From NCBI GenBank assembly GCA_009829735.1, contig CM020618.1, positions 5,888,882 to 5,952,881 of the forward strand: DNA of 64,000 nt. The letters run 5' to 3'. This DNA is from Pyropia yezoensis. Taxonomy: Eukaryota > Rhodophyta > Bangiophyceae > Bangiales > Bangiaceae. The notes under the pieces were generated by a model. It saw only the letters and a program-made list of their open reading frames with translations, was not told where the DNA came from and searched no databases. Within the stretch, counting starts at the first letter, position 1. The number at the start of each line of letters is the position of its first letter. Below, one piece after another: positions 53,001-61,064 of this stretch. The position numbers were made by a program, and so were the translations under genes.

Positions 53001-54009
53001 TGCACCGGGCTTCAACTCGATCCGGTGTTGGGTGGCTCTCATGAGTCCCAATTGACCATCCCACAACTTGTGATATTGGTCCAAGAGGCGTTCAACTTGA
53101 ACCCTCAACCTGGGGGGGACACCCTCCATGTTCACATGGGGTCGAGGAGAGGCGGCCGACTTGGCTTGATGCTTCTCCTTTCCGGACTTCGGGTCGCTAC
53201 TTGCGCCCGCGTTGAGGGTGACCGCTACTACCGGTCCCTCGTGTTGGTCGATATAGCCGAACTTGGCTCCCGACTTGAAGTACTTGGGCGTCGGGCTCAG
53301 GTTCATCACCTGGATCCTCCACGGGACTCCGGCCCTGGAGTCCATCGTGCCAAGGGCAACATGCACTTGGTGCTTGCGAGCAAGACGGGGGTGAGGGTGC
53401 ACCAACCCGTTCCCCGTAAAATCAGTCACAACATCAACGTGCGCCACCGAGTTGGGGGGCAACGTGACTTTGCGGGCTAAACGCAGGGTAGCAGTAAACC
53501 CTTCCCTCACCGAACAAACAGGCTTCGACTGTGAGACTGTCACAGGAGCCACAGACTTTCCCTTACCAAGGATGAGGATAGTCTCCCCATTCATCAACTT
53601 GACCCAGTACTCAGGGCCACAAATCAAAGGCACTTGTGTAACAACATAAGGGGTACCCAGAAGCAGGGGTACCGATATATTCTCAACTACGCCATAGGTC
53701 ACGTCGACCTCATGGGTCCCCAACCTAGTTGGTAGGGTCACGGCACCAACGATGGGAAGTACCCCACCATTGATGTCAATCATATGGTCAGCTTTGGACC
53801 TCCAGCGTTGGAGCTTCACCTCCTTTGGTAATAGCGACTTGCGTATCAAGGAGGCTCCTGACCCGGTATCAAGTACGATACGGGTACCGCATGCACGGCC
53901 GGGGGCAAGTTGCACCCGTCCAGCCACCTGGAAGTTCTCACCCGTCAGCACCGCGATGACCCGACGTGGGTTTACGTTCTTGGGGAGTCCTACCCGGGTG
54001 GGCGGACTC
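50061..54009 (-). CDS. pol: pol polyprotein (protease-RT-RNase H-integrase-chromodomain) with one in-frame TAG
   Basis: The aspartic protease shows LDTGSGASLI. The reverse transcriptase has FCIDYRKLN, LPFGLCNAPATFQ and the catalytic YLDD at 52530-52541. RNase H starts ILDVDASYDQLGCVLLQ and is interrupted by TAG at 51960-51962, directly after NYGVTE, where conserved sequence continues in the same frame. It then resumes with the DHRALQFIF and RPGRQHALADGLSR blocks. The integrase has an HHCC-type zinc finger (H...H...CTSC) and the DDE core (MDILGPLP, SDNGPQFAS, QVERFNKT). The C-terminal ~55 residues form a chromodomain (VRWFGYKAKDDTWEYVEDLP), which marks a chromovirus and usually steers insertion to methylated-histone chromatin. 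The start is unclear; the frame opens after a stop at about 54012. Confidence 0.92.
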
Positions 54010-54105
54010 CCTTAGGTCGCCGCAGTATCCGGCACGGTTGGTTCGTCCTCCTGGCCCACTTGGCCGAGGCTGCCGTTGTGAGCTTCGGACGACCAGCCCC
54101 AACGG

Positions 54106-56076
54106 TCATTCGTTTCCCGCCGACTTGGCGTCCGAATCTGAGGGCGGGGAGGAAGACGACGAGTCCGAGGACGACGTGTCCGCCTCCTCCGCCGAGGGTG
54201 TGGCGACCGCAACGACCGGTCGAGACCCACCCTCGCGGCGTGAACGTACTTCGTTCGTAGCCGACTTTTTACTCGCATTCCTGACAAGTTGTTGGATGCG
54301 TTTACTCAACTTGGGGTAATCATATGCCCAGTGACCATCGGAGTTGCAGTTCCAACACCGATGGTCCGTTTCGGGAGGGGTCTTCCCAACTGGGGAAGAC
54401 GAAGGGATACCCTGGGAAGTTCCCACGGCGGCTACCACCCTCTGCTTGCGGATTCGGCGTGCCTCTCTCAACTCTCTGGCCTGGCGCGCCTCCTCCCGTT
54501 CCTTGGCCAACTCGGCCTGACGCTCCTGGCGTTGTTCCTCCCGCAACTTGGGGTAGGCCTCGCCTCTGCGATAGGCAAACCTGGCCAGCTCGGCCAGGGT
54601 CGCCCGGGCAGTGTTATGCTCCCGGGTCTCCATCCGGACTGACCAATGGAGTCCCTCCACAAACCGACTCTTCACCACAGCTTGTGGATGAAGAAACCCA
54701 CAAAGATTGTTGAGCTTACGGACTCGCTCCGCAAAAAACAACTCGTCCTCCGCCTTTTCCTGATGGGCTTGCGTAAACTCCTCGACTTGAGAAGCCAACG
54801 CTGCCTCATCAACCATGGCTCTCAACAACCAGTTGACGAGCTCCAAATAGGACGTCACCTCCCCAGCGCCTCCACTTGAGGAGCTGGGCATGACGGACAT
54901 AAGTTCTGTCCGTAGGTCGCCCTTCGTAAACTCCTGTAGCATGTAAAAAGCCATGCCTTCACTTATGGCATTGTCGTCACAGGCTTTTGTGAAACGACGT
55001 AGGAACTCAAAGACACGGAGGGTGGGAGTTCCGTCCCACTCCGCTTTGTGCCCAAAAGAATGAAGTGCATTCTTCTTGGCACGGCCCATGGCTCGGGCCT
55101 GGTCAGGACCATACGCCACCGAGTCGTTGTGGAGGGCGTAGGTCTCACAGTCAAAGATCCTCTGGTAGACCGGGTTGGCTACCTGGATCTTGGGCGGCAC
55201 CTCACGTTGAGGGAACAGCCGCTGTGGCACTGGGGTAAGTTCACCCTCAGTGCCTGTAGTCCGGCGCGGCGCGCTTGGTGTAGCCGCCGGCGTTTCCGGG
55301 GGGAACTCCCCCGTGAAGGGCGTACGCCCCACCGAGTATGGTGTGGCTCCCTCGTTGGGAGTCACAGGTGTCGCCCCCAGTTCGGGGCGACCAGAGATAG
55401 GCGTAAGGGGGGATTCCCCCTGCGCCTGCGGGCTCGAAAGCCCCAATCCGGTCTGGACATTAAGGCCATCTGGCAAACTCGCCACAATCTGATTCAGAAT
55501 AGTATTCGTCATCGTGACCACCAGGTCCGGCAAAGTCTGCCGCAACACATTGGTCGCCTCCCGACGGACAGTTTCCGCGAGGAGTGGATTGACGACTCCA
55601 GTTGAGTCTTGGTCCGCCTCCGGGAGTCCACCTGAGGGGTAACCACGTTCCTCAGGGGTCTCAACCGGGGGCATGGGCGCGAGCCCATCGCCGACCAACG
55701 GAGGTCCACCGTCCTCCGAAAGCCTAGTTGGCGACGACTCCAAGCCAAAGTTGGCTCCAACCCGAGTGGAACCCGCGGGGACAGTCCTCACCCCTTGGGA
55801 CGTTCCCGTTGAGTATACCACACGGTGGCCAGACTTCGGCCCACCCACATCAGAAGTGTCACCCGAGTGAACTCCCGACTGAGTCGGGGTGGCCTGTTGC
55901 CCGCCCGCACTTCCAGTCCTGCTGGCTTGAGGGACCTCTAGTCCCTCTGCGACCCCAGGTAAACCCACCTGTGTCTCACCAGTATTCAAAGGCACTGAAG
56001 TACGTGCGTCACCCGTGTACTCCCCGGACGACGGGGGGTCCGAGCTAGCTATGTTGGCTGACGATCCGTATGACAC
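54106..56076 (-). CDS. gag: gag capsid/nucleocapsid protein (656 aa)
   Basis: A Ser/Gly/Pro-rich N-terminal ~240 residues precedes the capsid-like helical region (DCETYALHNDSVAYGPDQ, then FLRRFTKACDD and WLLRAMVDEAALASQVEEF), which has the retrotransposon gag layout. A Glu/Arg-rich coiled-coil stretch follows. Near the C-terminus is a zinc knuckle CWNCNSDGHWAYDY. The pattern CX2CX4HX4C is met except for the last Cys, which is Tyr (one base change from TGT), so zinc binding may be weakened in this copy. pol lies in a different frame downstream. The protein should assemble particles and package element RNA. Confidence 0.85.
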   Translation of the reverse strand: MSYGSSANIASSDPPSSGEYTGDARTSVPLNTGETQVGLPGVAEGLEVPQASRTGSAGGQQATPTQSGVHSGDTSDVGGPKSGHRVVYSTGTSQGVRTVPAGSTRVGANFGLESSPTRLSEDGGPPLVGDGLAPMPPVETPEERGYPSGGLPEADQDSTGVVNPLLAETVRREATNVLRQTLPDLVVTMTNTILNQIVASLPDGLNVQTGLGLSSPQAQGESPLTPISGRPELGATPVTPNEGATPYSVGRTPFTGEFPPETPAATPSAPRRTTGTEGELTPVPQRLFPQREVPPKIQVANPVYQRIFDCETYALHNDSVAYGPDQARAMGRAKKNALHSFGHKAEWDGTPTLRVFEFLRRFTKACDDNAISEGMAFYMLQEFTKGDLRTELMSVMPSSSSGGAGEVTSYLELVNWLLRAMVDEAALASQVEEFTQAHQEKAEDELFFAERVRKLNNLCGFLHPQAVVKSRFVEGLHWSVRMETREHNTARATLAELARFAYRRGEAYPKLREEQRQERQAELAKEREEARQARELREARRIRKQRVVAAVGTSQGIPSSSPVGKTPPETDHRCWNCNSDGHWAYDYPKLSKRIQQLVRNASKKSATNEVRSRREGGSRPVVAVATPSAEEADTSSSDSSSSSPPSDSDAKSAGNE

Positions 56077-56151
56077 GGTCCAAGACCACCGTTCCTCTGA
56101 GACAGAGGGCCCCCAACACCCGGGTGCACCCGGAGGTAAAGTTTACCTCTG

Positions 56152-56169
56152 ACCCCCGCTGCTCCACCA
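56152..56169 (-). other. Primer binding site
   Basis: Two bases inside the 5' LTR the minus strand reads TGGTGGAGCAGCGGGGGT. The initial TGG pairs with a tRNA CCA end and the rest fits a 3' acceptor/T-arm. I cannot name the tRNA by eye. Confidence 0.6.
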
Positions 56170-56171
56170 AA

Positions 56172-56640
56172 TGTGGCAAAAACCACTAGCACACACGGCA
56201 CCCAAGTTGGGGCGGTGTGCTAGGGCTGCCTCCCGTGTCGGGGGAACCGGAAGAAGTGCAAGTCGCACACACTTTGTCCCTGTTGTGGGGCAAGCCCCCC
56301 GCGGACAAACAAGAGGATGGTGTGTGGTCCAACAGTTTCTTGGTCGGGACGGGGACGCAGGGCCAAGCCCCGCTGTCCCTCCCCTTATCCCCCCAGGGTC
56401 CACTAAGAATCTCGCCACTCAGAATCTCCCACCCCAGCACCTGCCCACCGGGCTACACGAAAATTCAAGACGATAAATGCAGAAAACCCTCAAATCCAAG
56501 TTGGATTTACTACTAAGCTAACTATCCCAAACTGAGGGAATATGGACCCAAATGCAGGGGAAGGAACGGATCAGGCTAGTGGCCTGCCGCCCCTTGCATG
56601 GCACGTGTTGCCCCCCTACCTGGGGGTCAATACTGCCACA
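56172..56640 (-). repeat. LTR (5' LTR of the element)
   Basis: 469 bp, the partner of 47265-47733, with about nine substitutions and no indels between them. The element promoter should lie in this copy, directing transcription leftwards. Confidence 0.93.
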
Positions 56641-58385
56641 GGGGGGATGGGGATGAGGCGAAAAAGGCACGGCAGAGAATCGGCGGCCGTGGGGTGGGGG
56701 CGCGGCTTGGGGGCAGCACACCAGCAGCGGCGGCGGCGCGGCTTGAAAACCCGCGCCGCTGGTGCTGGCGCGACCTGCCCCCTTCCCCCAACAGAGCCGC
56801 CGCGCCCGTGCTCCCCCCCGGCCGGCCGTCGATCCGCCACCCCACCCCTCCCTCACTCTCCCCCCCTCCTCCTCACGCCCCCTCCTCTCCCCCCCCCCCC
56901 CCCCCCACAAACGCACCGGTCCGGCCGCTACAACCGCCACAACTACCACCTCCCGACGCCTTGGCCGCTGCCACCTGCGGGGGGGGAGGGGGTGGGGAAG
57001 GGGGGTGGGGGGGAAGAGGCGAAGCAGGCACGGCAGAGAATCGGCGGCAGTGCGGTGGGGGCGCGGCTTGGGGGCAGCACACCAGCAGCGGCGGCGGCGC
57101 GGCTTGAAAACGCGCGCCGCCGGTGCTGGCGCGACCTGCCCCCCTCCCCCAACAGAGCCGCCGCGCCCGTGCTCCCCCCCGGCCGGCCGTCGATCCGCCA
57201 CCCCGCCCCTCCCACACTCTCCCCCCTCCTCCTTACGCCCCCTCCTCTCCCCCCCCCCGCAACAAACGCACCGGTCCCGCCGCCGCCACCGCCACACAGC
57301 CCGCCGCCTTGGCCGCCGCCACCTGCAAGGGGGGAGGGAGTTGGGGAGGGGGGTGGGGGGGAAGAGGCGAAAAAGGCACGGCAGAGAATCGGCAGCGGTG
57401 GGGTTGGGGGCGCGGCTTGCGGGCAGCACACCAGCAGCGGCGGCGGCGGGGCTTGAAAACCCGCGCCACCGGTGCTGGCGCGACCTGCCCCCATTGCCCA
57501 ACAGAGCCGCCGCGCCCGTGCTCCCCCCCGGCCGGCCGCCGATCTTCCACTTCGCCCCTCCCACACTCTCCCCCCTCCTCCTCACGCCCCCTCCTCACGC
57601 CCCCCCCGCAACAAACGCACCGGTCCCGCCGCCGCCACCGCCGCACAGCCCGCTGCCTTGGCCGATGCCACCTGCGGGGGGGGTTAGGGTGGGGGAGGGG
57701 GGTCGTGGGGAAGGGGCGATTAAGGCACGGCAGAAAATCAGTGGCCGTGGGGTGGGGGCGCGGCTTGGGGGCAGCACACCAGCAGCAGCGGCGGCGCGGC
57801 TTGAAAACCCGCGCCGCTGGTGCTGGCGCGACCTGCCCCCCTCCCCCAACAGAGCCGCCGCGCCCGTGCTCCTCCCCGGCCGGCCGCCGATCCTCCACCC
57901 CCCCCCTTTCACACTCTCCCCCCTCCTCCTCACGCCCCCTCCTCACGCCCTCCCCGGAACGAACGCACCGGTCCCGCCGCCGCCACCGCCACACAGCCCG
58001 CCACCTTGGCCGCTGCCACTTGCGGGGGGGGAGGGGGTAGGGGAGGGGGGTGGGGGGGAAGAGGCGAAAAAGGCACGGCAAAGAATCGGCGGTCGTGGGG
58101 TGGGGGCGCGGCTTGGGGGCAGCACACCAGCAGCGGCGGCGGCGCGGCTTGAAAACGCGCGCCGCCGGTGCTGGCGCGACCTGCCCCCCTCCCCCAACAG
58201 AGCCGCCGCGCCCGTGCTCCCCCCCGGCCGGCCGTCGATCCGCCACCCCACCCCTCCCACACTCTCCCCCCCTCCTCCTCACGCCCCCTCCTATCCCCCC
58301 CCCCCCTGACAACAAACGCACCGGTCCGGCTGCTACAACCGCCACACAGCCCGCCGCCTTGGCCCCTGCCACCTGCGGGGGGGGG
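56641..58385. repeat. Tandem array of a ~350-bp GC-rich unit (five copies)
   Basis: The word AGGCACGGCAGA(G/A)AATC(G/A)G marks units starting near 56665, 57026, 57374, 57723 and 58070, giving periods of 361, 348, 349 and 347 bp. Each unit contains GGGGGCAGCACACCAGCAGC, a GCTTGAAAAC word, a poly-C stretch and CCTTGGCCGCYGCCACCTGC. A partial unit remains left of the retrotransposon (about 47200-47264), so the element inserted into this array. All frames are open and Pro/Arg-rich, which reflects composition. The array borders the 5' end of the helicase-like pseudogene. Confidence 0.9.
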
Positions 58386-58409
58386 GGGGGTGGGGGAGGG
58401 GGAAGGGAG

Positions 58410-58535
58410 GGGGCGCGGCACACCGTGGAGAGGGTGGTCGGGAATGGGGGAGAGGGCGCGGCACAACCGGGAAAGGGAGAGGTGGGGGAAGGGAAGCGGC
58501 GCGGCACACCGTGGAGAGGGCGGTGGGGAGTGGGG
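58410..58535. repeat. Short minisatellite, ~45 bp x 3
   Basis: Three imperfect copies of GGCGCGGCACACCGTGGAGA followed by G-rich sequence, the middle one more diverged. Directly follows the 350-bp array. Confidence 0.65.
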
Positions 58536-58680
58536 GCCGCGCGTGCACGCATGCGCGCGTGCATGCCCGTGAGTGCACGCGCACGGTCCGCGCACACGCA
58601 TGAGCGAGGGCGCGGTAGGGCGTTCGCGCGCATGCGCGCATGCATTCGCGCGCCTACGCCCGCGAGACGTGCGCCCCGGG
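58536..58680. repeat. Alternating purine-pyrimidine tract (Z-DNA prone)
   Basis: Long stretches of alternating CG, CA and TG dinucleotides, for example GCGCGTGCACGCATGCGCGC and CGCGCATGCGCGCATGCATT. No coding evidence. Such tracts can adopt Z-DNA. Confidence 0.55.
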
Positions 58681-58800
58681 AAACTACGATTTTTGTCCCG
58701 ACGATTTTTGTCCTGCGTATTACACACTGGTAGTGTGCGGAAAAGCCACAAGACTTTTCAGCACATCCCTTAGCGATCGTCGCTTCCAAGATCAGAGTGA

Positions 58801-58878
58801 GGGGCGGTTCATTCGGAGGGGGTGGTTCATTATATAGGAGGGGCGATTCATTAGGAGGGGGCGGTTCCTTTAGAGGGG
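58801..58878. repeat. ~20-bp minisatellite, four copies
   Basis: Imperfect repeats of GGGGCGGTTCATTNGGAG, followed by a poly-G tract. No gene content. Confidence 0.65.
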
Positions 58879-59739
58879 GGGGGGGGGGGGGAGGGGAGGG
58901 TTCGTGGCAAGGGTGTGAGCTGTGGGCCCACAATGGAGAATCGTTCGTAAGATCGACAGACGGCTAAATCGTAGAGCAAACTCCGTGTGCGCGGACATCT
59001 GAAAAAGCGCGGAGTTTGTGTAACCCCTACTCCAATCGATCAATAGACTGGGAAACGCGGTGTATCCGGTATTATGCATATAGACCGCCGTCGGTTGTCA
59101 CAGGAAGTGACAATAAGACTACTCGCCGGACAAGCCTGCAGAATCAAAACCTCATAGACTACCGGAATTTCGTCCTGGCATAGACCGCCGGACACATGCC
59201 GGGACTCACCCGTGGCTATTTAGCATGGAACTAAAGGCAGCCAAAATATCGCTTTGTTCTGATTCGCATTTCCTGTGACGGCCCTGAGACGTCAAGCCCG
59301 TGCTCGCGCAGCCATTTCGAGCAGGCGGCGCCGACAGCAGCGTGTATGCACCGACCAGACCGTCCGACACGGAGCATTCCTGGCCCGGTGGCCTGTCGGC
59401 GGTAAGTGGACGATTTATTCTTTCGTTGCGCTTGGGCGGCTACGACCCCCTGCGCGTACATGCAGCATTTGCCAGGTGGGCGGGAGCGGCCCCCGGGACG
59501 TTCTTGGCCGCGGCCACCACTGGTGGCGGCGACAGCAGGGGCGCTTCAAGTTCAAGGGCCCGTAGCCGCCGCCGCCACGGGTGCGCGGCGACCGCAGGGG
59601 TGTCTGAAGGTGGGCAGGCGGGTAGTGATGGGCGCACTGCTGCCGCTGGCTCGTGTGCGACTGGCAAACGTTGCCTGGACGCGCCGTTTGCCGGTGTGAG
59701 GTCGTCGGTGGCGGCGGTGGCGGGCCCTGCTACGCAGAC
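58879..59739. other. Intergenic region with element debris
   Basis: Contains repeated CATAGACCGCCG words (about 59079 and 59179), a small hairpin TTGTCAC/GTGACAA (59094-59112) and the helicase-gene fragment listed separately. No intact gene. Confidence 0.4.
59275..59345 (-). pseudogene. Fragment of a second SEN1-like helicase gene copy
   Basis: The minus strand reads AAVGAACSKWLREHG, close to AAVGAACSKLLHDHG at about 45640-45675 in the helicase-like gene. The DNA GAGCAGGCGGCGCCGAC is shared. Only ~25 codons match, so this is a broken copy and shows that the gene exists in more than one copy. Confidence 0.5.
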
Positions 59740-60795
59740 ATGCCTCGGCACCCTGCGCGCCGCGTCTCGGCCGCCAAGGCCCGGCTGGCCGTCGCGCGTG
59801 ATGTGCACCCAGATGTACTCCGCACTGTCCTTGACGTTGCCGATGAAGCTGTGGCGTCTTTTCGGCGCCTGGCACTCGAGGCCCATAGCGAGGCAGACGG
59901 CGGCAGTGGGGCAGGACCGGCAAGGACCAGAAGTAAAGTCGAACTGAGGAACCCGGGACGGCTGGACCTGTCGACGGCCGTCAAGGACGCCGTGCTAAAT
60001 TTCATGCGGCGCGTGTCTACGACGCGCGGGAAACGGGCGCCATCCGATTGGGCCGGCAAGGGGGGCGCGGCAGGTGAGCGCGCCATCGACTCCGCGGCGG
60101 CCGCACCGGGCGGAGGAATGGGTGCGGCGGCGGCGCAGCCGCCCCCGCGCTATGATGCCGCCATTGACGACGACGTGGAGGAGGGGGCAGGTGGGGCGGG
60201 CGCCGCACCCGACGAGTCACTCCTTACCAGCAACAAAGACGTGCTGGCGCGCATCGGTTTTTTCGAACTGGACACTGGGGCTGGGGGGGCCGCCGAACAG
60301 GATGGCCAGGCGGGCAGATTGACCAAGAGGCAGCTCCTCCGTCGCAGACTTACGGGCGCGCGCCGTGGGGTGATGGAGGACCTCAACCGCCGGGTGGCAG
60401 AGCAAGCCGCACTCGTACAGCACCTGCTGCAGACGACCAACAATCTGGCCGCGCTGTTGCGTACTGACGTGCCCAACGTGGTGTTCACTGGCGGACCATC
60501 CACGGAGGTAGGTCCCGTGCGCGTGTCCCGGGAGTCCGACCCCCCCACTCCTCACGTCACTGAGGCGCTGAGCATCTTGGCCGGGATGTCGGAGAGGCTC
60601 CTCGAATCCTCGAGGAATCTACAAACGATGTCCGACGACTTGGCACACAGAGGCGCCGGAACGAGGAGCTCCGCGACGCACTCGCGCGTGCAGGCGCTGC
60701 ACCGCAGCGGGGCGACGACGACGACTCCCTTGAGTGGTCGGATGACTCCGGTGGGGGCGGGTGCGGGGGCGGATTGGGTGGGGGTGGGGGTTTGA
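59740..60795 (+). CDS. Unknown protein with C-terminal helical/coiled-coil region (351 aa)
   Basis: Start ATG 59740 (MPRHPARRVSAAKARLA). The N-terminal part is helical and basic (DVLRTVLDVADEAVASFRRLALEA and STAVKDAVLNFMRRVSTTRGKR), followed by an Ala/Gly/Asp linker. A block with SLLTSNKDVLARIGFFELD and TKRQLLRRRLTGARRGVMED comes next, then long helices rich in Leu and Gln (RRVAEQAALVQHLLQTTNNL and EALSILAGMSERLLESSRNL). The layout recalls the coiled-coil protein at 15 kb, but I see no clear alignment. It converges on the methyltransferase-SET gene. No family recognised. Confidence 0.55.
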   Translation: MPRHPARRVSAAKARLAVARDVHPDVLRTVLDVADEAVASFRRLALEAHSEADGGSGAGPARTRSKVELRNPGRLDLSTAVKDAVLNFMRRVSTTRGKRAPSDWAGKGGAAGERAIDSAAAAPGGGMGAAAAQPPPRYDAAIDDDVEEGAGGAGAAPDESLLTSNKDVLARIGFFELDTGAGGAAEQDGQAGRLTKRQLLRRRLTGARRGVMEDLNRRVAEQAALVQHLLQTTNNLAALLRTDVPNVVFTGGPSTEVGPVRVSRESDPPTPHVTEALSILAGMSERLLESSRNLQTMSDDLAHRGAGTRSSATHSRVQALHRSGATTTTPLSGRMTPVGAGAGADWVGVGV

Positions 60796-61064
60796 ACCAG
60801 CAGGCAGGGCCGGAGCCTGGCCGCCGTTGGCAGGGAGCCACAGCCACCGGCTGGCTGGCGTCAGCTTTGTATTGTCTCTCTGTTGTTTTCTTCTTCATCC
60901 TGGCTTTTCTTCGTAGCTTTTCTCCGTGCGTATGCGTGGCTGATGTTCACACGTTTCCCTCCCCCACCTGCGTGTCTGCAAGACCACCCCCCGCCCCCCC
61001 CCCCCCCCCCCCCCCCCCCCCCGCCAAAGTGCGAACGAAAAAAGGGCACACCCCACCCCACTCT
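60796..61064. other. Short spacer between convergent genes
   Basis: A T-rich stretch (60865-60930) and a poly-C tract (about 60990-61022) lie between the two stop codons. They are likely 3'UTR sequence of both genes. Confidence 0.5.

Larger units (their letters stand above)
47265..56640 (-). mobile_element. Complete Ty3/gypsy (chromovirus) LTR retrotransposon, 9.4 kb
   Basis: Two 469-bp LTRs bound the element. They begin TGTGGC and end GCCACA and differ by about nine bases (about 2%), so the insertion is fairly young. GGGGG flanks both sides (47260-47264 and 56641-56645) and is the likely 5-bp target duplication, although the G-rich site makes it soft. gag and pol are on the minus strand, with domain order protease, RT, RNase H, integrase, chromodomain. 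An extra ORF on the opposite strand lies between pol and the downstream LTR. A TAG in the RNase H region suggests this copy cannot move by itself. It inserted in the tandem array at the 5' end of the helicase-like gene. Confidence 0.93.

Noticed and set aside
56641-58933. Open frames of 300-560 residues through the 350-bp array
   Set aside because: They repeat every unit, are open on both strands and encode only Pro/Arg/Gly-rich sequence.
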